A DNA stretch of 64,000 nt, from the NCBI GenBank assembly GCA_025201805.1, contig MU619260.1, forward strand, positions 1 through 64,000, given 5' to 3'. The number at the start of each line of letters is the position of its first letter. The stretch's first letter is position 1. Positions 21,951 through 32,453 of the stretch are shown here, piece after piece. The translations under genes and the position numbers were made by a program. The notes beneath the pieces are model-generated. The model saw nothing but the letters and a program-made list of their open reading frames with translations. It had not been told where the DNA came from and made no database searches. The DNA is from Parasitella parasitica. Lineage: Eukaryota; Mucoromycota; Mucoromycetes; Mucorales; Mucoraceae.

Positions 21951-24900
21951 TTAGGAAGACATATCCATAAAATCAGCAGCTCGATTTTCTCGGTTTTCTG
22001 CCTCAGCAATGGTCAATCTAATTTCATCAGCCAAAGGTCCCGTCTTGACGGAATTCACAAACGGTTCAAATCGAGGCGAAGCGATAGGATCGCTCAGAGG
22101 GCTCACAGCAACAATGCAGCGAAGAACAGCACGAATGAGTTCTTGGTTCTTTTCAACTTCTTGTTTGACGGCATTACTTCTCATTTTAAAATCAAGAATT
22201 GCCTTGAAAGGTTCAATGATGTCGTCTAGTCTTGAAGATACAGCAGTAGGAGCTACTTTACTGAGGCGAATTAACATCAAACAAGCAAGCATTTTGATAT
22301 CGTGTTGGTCGTCCAAACCAGCACGAATGCGATCGAGGAAACCATACACATCAATCTTATCCAAACATGTGCTCAACAATGTGTACATGCATTCGTAAGC
22401 TGCCTTTCTAATTTCGAGACCGTCATCCACCTTGTGCTTGAAGGGACCCATCTCTACGGTATGAATAAGCTCTTCCTTGACAACAGTTTCTGCGTACAAC
22501 AAGGGAATGAGTCGATCAAGTATATCTCTGATCAAATAAGGCTTGCGATGAACAGCAGAGTTGATGGTCAACAGAGCTAGACGGCGAACGTTCAAATCAG
22601 AATCTTCCAAAAGAAACAAGAACTTAGACATGATGGGCTTCAGCAAATTGTCGTATTCAGAAGAAGGGTCGACAACAGCATATTTGATAGCAGTTGCAAT
22701 TGTGGCTCTTACAAAGGCAGAAGGTGAGGTCAACCGATCCTCCAACTGTGGCAAGAATTTGTGAGAATCTGTCAAGGCCAATTTGCCCAAGCACTCTGCG
22801 ACAACAGTACGGGTGCCTTCTTCTTGATCTGACTCGCTGCTTTCCAACAATAGCGTCCAGATTTCATCAGCGGCAGGGCCAAGTGAGTTATCCTTGCTAT
22901 CACCGTCATAGCGAGTAATGACCTCTTTAAGAGCATGCAGCAATAAATAACGTCTTTTGGGCTGTTTCTTTATCTGTGTGACAATGGAAGGCAGATATTG
23001 AGGAATGTTTCCAACGCAAATATTACCCAAAGCAAACGCAGCAGCGAATTTGACTTCTTCGGATTGAGAAACAAATGCATTTGTAACAAGGACATCCATG
23101 TTCTCGTAAGCAACCAGGTCAACTCTGCGGCCGATCTCGCCAATAGTCAAAAGAGCAAAATACAAGATGGAGTCGTTGACATTAGGTGCAGTGAGATAAT
23201 TTTGAAATTCACGGATAGTTGTGTCACAATTACTGTCGCTAGCATTGGCAGCTAGTACGGCAACACATTGAGCCACGGTGGATGCAGCTTGTTTGTTGGC
23301 GACAGCAGCAACACCACCAGCAGAAACGCCATCAGATGTCTTGGCCGATAATAAGGGGTCAACGAGGCCATGGACTAGAGTTTGGTAATCAGCAGGGCTG
23401 ACCTTGGCAAACGCGGCAAACATGCTCAACAAACTTTCTAATGAAGAACCCTGTAACAAGGGGGACTCCATCAGTTGAAGCAAGGAAGGCAGGATGAAGG
23501 ATTTGACTTCAGTGACAGAACTAGGACTGACACTCAAGATGGACTTTGTAGTCTTTAAGGCGAGAGGAAGAAGATGAAGATCACTGTCAGAAATCAACGG
23601 CTTCAACTCATGAAGCAAGGTAGAGTAACTCTTTGCAGAGACCTTCTTACCAAATCTAATATGTGGTTAGTTTGTTCATTCCGGCGAGACATTCCTTTTT
23701 TTTTTTTTACCTGTTAACCAAGACATTCAAGCACTCCAGACTAGCAATTCGCAAGGAGCGATTACTCTTTCTAAGCAACAGCGAGATATCTTCAACGGCT
23801 ACAAGCACACAACGCTCAAGTTCTTCGCCAGCAACAATTGGGCTTTGAGAAGCAATATTTAACGTCTTAATACTGATCAAGCGGGTAACTTCATTTCTCA
23901 ATCTTTCCAATAGCACATCCCAAGCCTGTCTTTGCTGTTGCTGTGACTGGAGGACATCGCCCACTTGAGTCAACAGGGTACCGAGACACATGATGGATCT
24001 TTCCTTGACCTCTTGATCGGCATCACTCGTGTTCAATACGTTCAAGGTCACTTCATATATTTGATTGATATATGTGACGTTTTCAGGGGCGACATCTGTG
24101 ATTTGATATTGGCCGTTTTTGAGGTAAATGGGACGAATGACCTTGATCAATTCGATGCAAGCCAAGAAAGCTTCAGATGTGATTTTGTAGAAGTGGTCAG
24201 AGACCGACTTGATGACAGAGGGAGCCAAACGATCAATCATAGTGCGAGTGTTATTGGCGTGGCGATAGTGGAAGAACAATTTCAAAAAGTAGAGGACTTC
24301 GATCTTGAGATTGGATGAAGGTGCATGCTGCTGTTCGACAGCACTGCTTGAAAGAGACGCTTCAATAGCAGGGAAAAAAAATTCAATTTGATCGTCCAGT
24401 CCACCTTGAAGAACAATGATAAGTTCACGCAGCAAATGGAATCCAATTTGGCGGGTTTGAGTTGCTTTGGCCGACAGTTGCTTTGCAAGAGTGCGGCAGA
24501 TCTTGGGGACGAGCGATTTCAAAAGTTGTTTAGGGCCATTTGTTGCTTCCATTGTGGAATCACTGTTGTTACTTTGGCCCGGACTGGCAGGCAAAAAGTC
24601 GACTTGATCACCAAAACTAGTAACGCTGTTTCTACGAGGATGGCCACTGCTAGGTGTAGCTCCTGCATAGAGGCTTGTTTGCCTCAAAAGCGCAATAAAG
24701 GTCTGTAAAATGTCCACACGAACAGACTCCTCGCGTTCTTTAAATCGACTGATGAGTACGGGCGCAACGTTTTGGTAAATTTGCTGCAGCAATTCTGATC
24801 TACTTTCAATAATGGCACATAATACCTTGGAGGCAGAACGACGAACCTTCCAGGACATGTCATCATCGTCGTCAGAGTAATCACTGTAGAACGGTTTAGG

Positions 24901-26233
24901 CAAATGCTATTCTTCTTTATTTGCGTATGGTACTTACACAACCTCGTCATCATAATCATCCTCTTCCTCTTCTTCGTCTTCCTCTTGCATCAGTTCATCT
25001 TCTTCGCCGTCCTCGACAAAATTAGGATCGTACTTTACATAATCCAATGCAAGGCTGGTAATGTCAGGGATAAAAGGCGAGACTTCGATGGGACATCTTA
25101 AAACAAAGGATTCGAGCGTTTGAAGGCAAATTTCACGCAATTCGTCATCTTCCTCGGCCTTGGAACTACAATCTGCAATAATAGGAACAAGCTGAGCAAG
25201 ATGTTTGCCTAAACGAGCAGTATTGTAACGACTGCAAAGAGATGTTTAGTACGGTCGCATGAGAGATCTTGGAAACTCAAGATACCTCAAAACACCTGCA
25301 CATTGCACCAATGTTCGTACTTTCTCGCTCGAATTGGCATTGCTGTTCAAGCCCTCCATTATAAAAGAGAATATCTGGTTGAACAGCTTATCGTTTGTGT
25401 GAACGACGAGACACCCAATGCAAATAGTAACTCTTTTACGAATGGCGGCACGATTATGTGAGAGCATTGGCAATAATATGGATTGGATTTGAGTCTGTTG
25501 TTCCAGGGAAATCTGACCTCCAAATCGAGCCAAAACTTCAGACAAGATGTCTAAAGTATCCATTTGCATTTCATAAGATGCGTCAGCCTATGTCAAATAT
25601 AAGTAAAACCACATACACACATGCTGTACTATCGAACTAATGCATTACCTTTTGAATGATAGCCAATAGTTTAGGGATGATACGAGCGCATACTTGGTTC
25701 CCTCGGACAGAATCGACCTTGCCAACTACAGTCTTCAAGCCTACAACAGTGTCAGGCACATTGTTCCTTCCTAGTTGTGTCAACCTTACCAATGCAAGCG
25801 ATGCCGCGCAATTCGTCATTCTTTTGTTGAGAGGCATATTCGTTCAAGCGGTCGATGATCTGCAGCAAATTCTCTTCCTTTGTTTGCCTTACTAACGGAC
25901 CAAGGCTACTATTGTGTTAGCTTGCAGCAGACATTCATTGTTGCAGTGAGAGCTCACCATTTGACGGCCAGATTTTGCACTTCGCCGTTTTTATCGTCCA
26001 TGAGCAATAATACTGCTCTGACAACTTTTTCTTCAATCATGGCTTCCATATGGAATGACTCTTTTTGGAGCTCATTCATTAAATCATTGAGAGCCATATA
26101 GCGGAAGTCTCTGTCCTCATTGCTCATCTACTTTTACTGTTTACATCAACGCAATCCCAATGTCAACAAGATTACATACCTTTTCCAACAAGTTGGCAAC
26201 CATATACGCGTTTGTACCTTGCTGCGACATCAT
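21951..26233 (-). CDS. CAND1: Cullin-associated NEDD8-dissociated protein (CAND1/TIP120)
   Basis: HEAT-repeat exchange factor for SCF-type cullin ligases, 1301 residues (human CAND1 is about 1230). Exons are 26233-26180, 26127-25958, 25905-25790, 25740-25649, 25587-25286, 25231-24938, 24883-23711 and 23655-21951. The N-terminus carries DFRYMALNDLMNEL and KNGEVQNLAVKCLGPLV, nearly as in human CAND1. An acidic Asp/Glu stretch precedes DMSWKVRRSASK, another hallmark. The C-terminal TIP120 domain contains GPFKHKVDDGLEIRKAAYE and ends in DMSS. The intron 2 acceptor is a TAGTAG tandem, and using the second keeps the conserved KCLGPL. The gene diverges from INTS11 across 221 bp. Confidence 0.97.
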
Positions 26234-26454
26234 GGCTGTGTGCTGAATGTTAGTAAACGTTGACTATAATTATAAATCGCACATTCACCTATACGTCTTT
26301 TGTTATACAGAACCAAAAAAAAAGAAAAGTAAATGATACAGCGTAAATGCGTATTGCAACACTGGATAATGCTCTGCTGAACTAGTCACGGTGATAAGAT
26401 CTCAACTGGATGCACCATATTTCGAACGCTCCTTTCACTTGTAAAAAAAAAAAA
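26234..26454. promoter_or_regulatory. Divergent promoter region of CAND1 and INTS11
   Basis: 221 bp between two head-to-head start codons. No TATA box is obvious; A-rich runs lie on both sides. Confidence 0.5.
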
Positions 26455-28463
26455 ATGCCTATTGAAGTAGTGCCATTGGGGGCAGGTAGATAAGTAATGC
26501 ACATGTAGCAGACATTGCATCTAAAGCCAATTTTGCACAGGACAAGATGTTGGAAGAAGCTGTATCTTGGTCACCATTGGCGGCAAGAACATTATGCTTG
26601 ATTGTGGTAATTGCAACTATATACAGCTAGGCAGCAGCAAATTCATTCCTTTCTTTTTTTGTTGTTGTTTTTCCAGGAATGCATATGGGATATCAAGACG
26701 AACGACGATTCCCAGACTTTAGTTACATCTCAAAGACAGGAAATTACACCGATATCTTGGATGCTGTGATTATCTCTCATTTCCACCTGGATCATTGCGG
26801 CGCTCTACCGTTTTTCACCGAGATGTGTGGCTACGATGGCCCCATCTACATGACACATCCTACAAAAGCAATATGTCCAATTTTATTAGAGGACTACAGA
26901 AAGATTACAGTCGAACGTAAAGGAGAAACCAACTTTTTTACATCTGCCATGATCAAAAACTGCATGAAAAAGGTCATCCCTATCAATTTACACCAGACCC
27001 TCAAAGTAGACGATGACATTGAGATAAAGGCTTATTATGCTGGACATGTATTAGGCGCAGCGATGATCTACATTCGAGTCGGCCAAGAGTCTCTTGTTTA
27101 TACTGGCGATTACAACATGACGCCCGATCGCCACTTGGGTAGTGCCTGGATTGATAAAGTCAGGCCCGATGTGTTGATTACAGAGAGCACTTATGCTACG
27201 ACGATCCGTGATTCAAAGCGTTCTCGTGAACGAGATTTTCTCACCAAAGTGCATGACTGTGTGGCAAATGGTGGCAATGTCATTATCCCTGTGTTTGCAT
27301 TAGGCCGCGCGCAGGAATTGTGTATCTTGATAGAGTCCTACTGGGATCGAATGGGGTTGGATGTGCCAATTTACTTTTCAACAGGGCTGACAGAACGAGC
27401 CACCGAGTTTTACAAGCTGTTCATCAACTGGACAAATCAAAAGATCAAATCAACGTTTGCTCAAAGAAACGCATTTGATTTCAAGCACATCAAAGCTTGG
27501 AGAAAAGATTATCTGGATAACAAGGGACCTATGGTGCTATTTGCTACACCGGGAATGCTGAACGCAGGTACATCTTTGCAGGTGTTTACCAAATGGGCTC
27601 CTGATCCTAAGAATATGGTCATTATGCCTGGTTACTGTGTTGCCGGAACAGTCGGCGCCAAAGTGTTATTGGGGCAGAGTCTGATTGAGGTGGACAAGTT
27701 TACTCAAATCAAGGTCAATTTGCAAGTAAAAAATCTGTCATTCAGTGCTCATGCAGATGCAAAAGGGATCATGCAATTGATCCGTATGTGCGAACCAAGA
27801 AATGTCGTTCTTGTGCATGGTGAGCGTGGAAAAATGGACTTTTTGAGGAGCAACATAATGAAAGAATTTGGGATTGCTTGTTATATGCCTGCAAACGGGT
27901 GTAGCATCAAGATGGAAACAAGCCGAGCATTAGAAGCCAAGATTAGCACAGATTTACTAAAATCGTTATTAGCCAACCACAATAGCAAGATACCCTCTGT
28001 AACCTTGTCAGAATCATCAAGGCCCAATACGTCCGTGCCTATTAATGCCACATTGCTAATGCATTTTAACAACAACAAGCAACAACAGCAGACAGCTCCC
28101 TCTATCGAAATTGTGAAATCAGACGAATTTGAAACTGCTGAAAAGCAATTTGAACATCGTGAACTGTATTTCCAAGTAGAGAAGGCATTTCAAGTCTCTA
28201 GCCTTTTATCAGACATGGCTCATACCGAATTGATAACTGAGGATTCACAAAGAAGAGTACTAGATTTATTGCAAGTGGCATTGACAAGGACAATCGGACA
28301 GACATGTTCTATCCAACGCAAAGCTGCTAGCATCATAATTCGAAGCGTCTCCTTATGGTTGCAAAATTTGCAGACTGTCTGTGTCAAGTGGAGTTTTGAA
28401 GATGAAGATTTGGCTAGTTTTATATTGGGCACAGTGAATACAGTCTTATATGACCAGCAGTGA
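26455..28463 (+). CDS. INTS11: Integrator complex subunit 11, MBL/beta-CASP RNA endonuclease
   Basis: Zinc-dependent endonuclease of the Integrator complex, a paralogue of CPSF73. Exons 26455-26485, 26541-26606 and 26677-28463 encode 627 residues. The metallo-beta-lactamase motif HFHLDH is at about 67-72. [22 protein letters not shown] and the beta-CASP block [14 protein letters not shown] follow in order. The start [17 protein letters not shown] and the sequence RRFPDFSYI match human INTS11 rather than CPSF73. The C-terminal ~170 residues diverge but keep the WSFEDEDL..F end typical of the INTS11 dimerisation domain. All metal-binding residues that I can place are present, so it is probably active in nuclear RNA 3'-end processing or transcription attenuation. 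Confidence 0.95.
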
Positions 28464-29819
28464 TAGTCAAATTTGTCTGAATTATACATAAACAAGCACC
28501 CTTTCCTTTCCTGCTAGCATATAATTCGACACTTGTTTAGTGTTGTAAATTCATACAAGAAACCTTTTTCAAGAGCGCAAGTAATGCGACTTGACTGAAA
28601 AAACGGGGTTTACAGCAGATATACTCTGTGTTTGATAATACCTTTGTTTTTCTTATCAAGGGTATCAATTTAAGTGCTACTGAGGATTATTTGGAAAAAT
28701 GAGTATTGCCTCGGACAAGAAAGTATAGTACTCGTAGGGTAAATTCATGTTGCATTATTAGCCAACTTGGTCGCGAGAGAGGTCCACAAAGTAGTGACTC
28801 CGGCATAGATAAACTTCATTAGCAAGACCTTCAAGACCTGCTGATTAAGGAAAAGTTCAATACAGCTATCAGATTAGGGTATGGTCCCAAGGCCCTGAAG
28901 ACATGACAATGGGGAACAACAGTCAATGTAGCTAAATATGTACCAACGCTAAATATAAAGCTTTCACAAGGCTATTGCATGGAAGAATGGTGATTTGTCA
29001 TCCCAAAGCTACGATAAAAGTTAACCAAGAATAGCTCGTTGATTATCTGGAAGTGATACTGCTGATGATGAAGGGTACGCTTGAGTCTATCACCTGACAT
29101 TTGATTTGTGTGCATTAAGCAATTCACATATCAACGGCTTCCTTTTCAGTTCAGACAGATAAAATTGTAGCTGTTAAATCAGGTGCAGATCTAGAAAGAT
29201 ATTTATAGCATTTTCACTGCACCTGTCTATTACTATCTCCCCAGAAACATACGTAAAATAAAAAGTCAAATCGTATTCAAATTTTAATTTAATATATTCA
29301 AGGCATCAAACAAGCTACGCCGCTCTAAATGCAGTTGAATAAAAGCAACATATTGCAGCAAATCAAATCGAATACGTCAAAGAACATCTAGTAATTCGCA
29401 GCCAGGGAGCTAACAATGAACTTGGCGACTTGGCACAAAGAGTCTCCAGTTCACACCAGATTTTTATTGTGCTAGTATGAACTCCAGTACTTCCTGCTTT
29501 GATGCCATGCAGCTCCGCTCAGCATTTGATTCCTACATCTGATGGCTGTCTGCAATAAAGATTGGGACGACACATACCGATAATCAGCAAGACAATGGTT
29601 ATTCATTTATGTAAGTCAAATGCTTCGCCACTTATAGTTGTATATACCTCTAAGTGAGCTCAGATGGCACATGAACAATATTGAAGTCGCTCGCTTGTTG
29701 GTAAATAATAGTATGCTGGTTGTCATAGGCTGTAAAAACCTCACATTCTGTCAAATCTGACAAGACTATCTGATTCGGCCAAGCTCCTTGTCATGATTCT
29801 CATTGCTAATTGATCTTTC
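28464..29819. other. Intergenic, no gene seen
   Basis: About 1.35 kb with no credible coding frame, repeat or RNA gene noticed. Confidence 0.5.
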
Positions 29820-29830
29820 TATATAAAAGG
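29820..29830 (+). promoter_or_regulatory. TATA box
   Basis: TATATAAAAGG lies 50-60 bp before the ATG at 29880. Confidence 0.55.
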
Positions 29831-29879
29831 CTTCCAATTTCTTCCATATTCACAGCAACCATTTCATAAAAGCTTTAAA

Positions 29880-30662
29880 ATGGAATTACCCTCTTTAAGC
29901 GAATATATAAACGAGCTTTCAACGCTATTCGAAGCTCAAGATTGCTTCACCAAAGAACCAGAAAAATTTGATGAAGAGCGCAAAACCAAATCTGAACTGC
30001 TGAAAAAACGTATAGATGATTTTTCAAAAAAGTCTTTCTTTTCATTCGATGAGGACAAGAACGGCATTGACAAGCTCAATCGACAATTGCAAAACTTGAA
30101 TGCAAGGCATTGCAATTCATCTAATGATTTGTATATGATCCCAATAACACAGAGTATATTGGCAATATACTTGAAAAAGGGCGAAATACAGATGATGGTT
30201 GATATATTGGATGTTTCGACTTTTGACAGTGGATCAATCTTCTGGAGCGGCTACCATGAAAATCCCTCAGAAAGTGCTCAAAGGGCAGCTGAAAACTACA
30301 TGTACCACAACGATTTAAGGTACACAAATCTCGAGCGAACTGCAGGAGGAAGAACTGTTAACGGCTGGGAGCCCCTGAACATTTCCGAGCACTACAATGA
30401 ATTCTGGTCTCTTTTGTCTGAAAAGTATGCAAGCTCTGCTATGGGAACGGCAACTCTTGTTCTTTCTCCAGATGCGATAAGTACAAGAGGTCGTATTGTG
30501 TGGAAACGATATGAGCTTCCTGCGCTTGTTAACAACATTAAAGTGACCCAAGTAGTTGTTCTAGATCTCGACGGTAATATCATCGAAACATGGGACAAAC
30601 AAGCTATGAGTGAAGAAAATGAGCGAAATATGGAAGAATTTAAGCAGCAAGATATATCATAG
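29880..30662 (+). CDS. Orphan protein, unknown function
   Basis: A single-exon frame of 260 residues with a good TATA box, so probably a real gene. The N-terminal ~90 residues are Lys/Glu-rich and helical. From about 105 there is a compact folded region: DSGSIFWSGYH, then LERTAGGR (about 150-157), FWSLLSEKYASSAMG, and WKRYELPAL near the end. I do not recognise the family with confidence. The spacing of FWSG, LE-x-T-x-GGR, S-x-x-YA and ELPAL loosely recalls small NAD-handling or polymorphic-toxin-type modules of bacteria. That is a guess, and no catalytic assignment is made. Confidence 0.6.
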   Translation: MELPSLSEYINELSTLFEAQDCFTKEPEKFDEERKTKSELLKKRIDDFSKKSFFSFDEDKNGIDKLNRQLQNLNARHCNSSNDLYMIPITQSILAIYLKKGEIQMMVDILDVSTFDSGSIFWSGYHENPSESAQRAAENYMYHNDLRYTNLERTAGGRTVNGWEPLNISEHYNEFWSLLSEKYASSAMGTATLVLSPDAISTRGRIVWKRYELPALVNNIKVTQVVVLDLDGNIIETWDKQAMSEENERNMEEFKQQDIS

Positions 30663-30805
30663 CTCATTTTTGCATTAATTCCTTACTATAAATGATCTCA
30701 CCGTTTATTTTTATCAATAAATGATAATATAATCACAAAGATGTGTATAATTAATAGAGTAGAGGTTGGGAATAAGAAAGTTTATGGTAGTTACATGTGT
30801 GCAAA

Positions 30806-32302
30806 CTAAAGCAATAAGGTCAAAGCATAAGCAATTGCAGGTATTAAAACATAACCCATCTTTGTAGGCATTGTAACGAAGGAAGCACCATTTTCGTTCA
30901 AAAATTCATCATTGGCGGATAATCCACGGATTTCTTCTTCTGCTGTAGAATTGTTGATAATGGCAGTGATCTTTTGACCAGACTTGTAGCTAGCAGAACC
31001 GAGAGAAAATTTATCTCCAACGTACTCTAAACCAGCGGCACTCAATTTATAGGGCTTGTAATCATTTAAACAGCCATCCATTCTGACTGCATCATAGCCT
31101 TCTTTTTGTATTAACTGAAGGACATTGGGAACAGCGGCCATACTGCCTGTTTCAGGGATATCATACTGGATAGCAACAAACGAGCCTTTCTTGTCTTGAT
31201 TAAAAGTCTTGTAGCTTTCAAATGTGCGGCGGTATTCTTCTTCTATCAACTCAGGTGTCTTGTGCACATAATCTTTGCCGTCAAGATTGTATCCTACGAG
31301 CACAAAGCCAAGTTCTTGCAAAATGTGTTCAGTGCGGGTATCACTACGAGCACTAAAATGCAACCTAACGTATTTCGGAGCTACATGAATCAATGATTCT
31401 ACCATGTGAGCATTGGCAATGATATCCGCCTTGATTTCTTCGTCACTCATAGTTTCTGGATCTTCTGTGGGGAGACGGTAGGTTAATCCAATCAAGTGGC
31501 CAGCATTATAAATGTTTTGCAGAACCATGGCATATTGCTGCTCTTGCAGCCTATGTATATCAATTGCGTTGATTAGTACCATGTCATGCAAAGAGAACGA
31601 AAGCAAGAACTTGCCATTTTGTATTGACGAAAAAATTGGCTCGAGTTTGCGCATTGTTTAATTGACGGGCAATACGGGCAGTTGCATCACTAGGGCCCTC
31701 GCTCTATAAATGTTTAGTATACTGACCATCAAGTATACACATGATTTGAATTTACATATGTAATGGCTATCTGGCCATCTGTTCGACAGGCAACTACTCG
31801 AGGAACAGCTGGGAGATCTTCACCTTCTAGTTGCTTTCTTTGAGCGAATACGGGTAAATCAACTTCTTTGTTATATGTGAGGCCGGCTTTAGAATAAGCG
31901 TTCTCTCTGGCATTCATGTCTTGCGCTGTCAATTCTGGATTTTCTTCGTCCTCTTCGTCTTCGTCCTCTTCGTCATCAGCTTCTTCAGGAATGGCAGGAA
32001 GAGCAGGCGAGTTCTCATCGGAGTCGTCGTCGACATCTGAATCAGGAACCTCAATAGCGTATCCAACACTCGACAAGCTATGAACAGAGTCGAGAACAGT
32101 GGTTGGCGAAGCTGCTGTTTCAATGGTAACAGCAGCAGGAGGGGCCTGTGCAGATTCCAAGCTCAATGAGCCTGCTGCTTTTGCTTCGGCATTATTTAAC
32201 ACAAGGCAAGAAAACACTATTTGGATCACAACAATTAGTATGGCCCTATAAACAAATCAATCATGTCATCCTCTTACCCGTTGCAGCAACTATATACTTC
32301 AT
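30806..32302 (-). CDS. NodB/chitin-deacetylase-like GPI protein lacking active-site residues
   Basis: 439 residues. Exons are 32302-32278, 32216-31756, 31703-31615 and 31550-30806. It has an N-terminal signal peptide (residues ~1-23), an acidic Asp/Glu linker near 75-110, a polysaccharide-deacetylase fold from about 150, and a hydrophobic C-terminus ending LTLLL that fits a GPI-anchor signal. The fold-defining strand reads IAITYSEGPS where active enzymes have TFDDGP, so both Asp are replaced. The metal-binding HTxxH position reads LTYRL (about 214-218), so both His are lost. The 31551-31614 intron has a GCAAGT donor and a TACTAAT branch site; it alone joins RANFFVNTKW to the next exon in frame. 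Probably a wall-bound, non-catalytic chitin or chitosan-binding relative. Confidence 0.85.
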
Positions 32303-32453
32303 TTTGATGAATGAGCAAAATACGTTTAAAAAAAAAAAATAGTATATAAAATAAGTGTAAAGCTTGACAAACCAAATTTTTTATATGTAAATGTCAGAAT
32401 TTGTATATTTAAGTTAACAATTTGTCCAAACAATATGATTTATTTGTTGGTGT

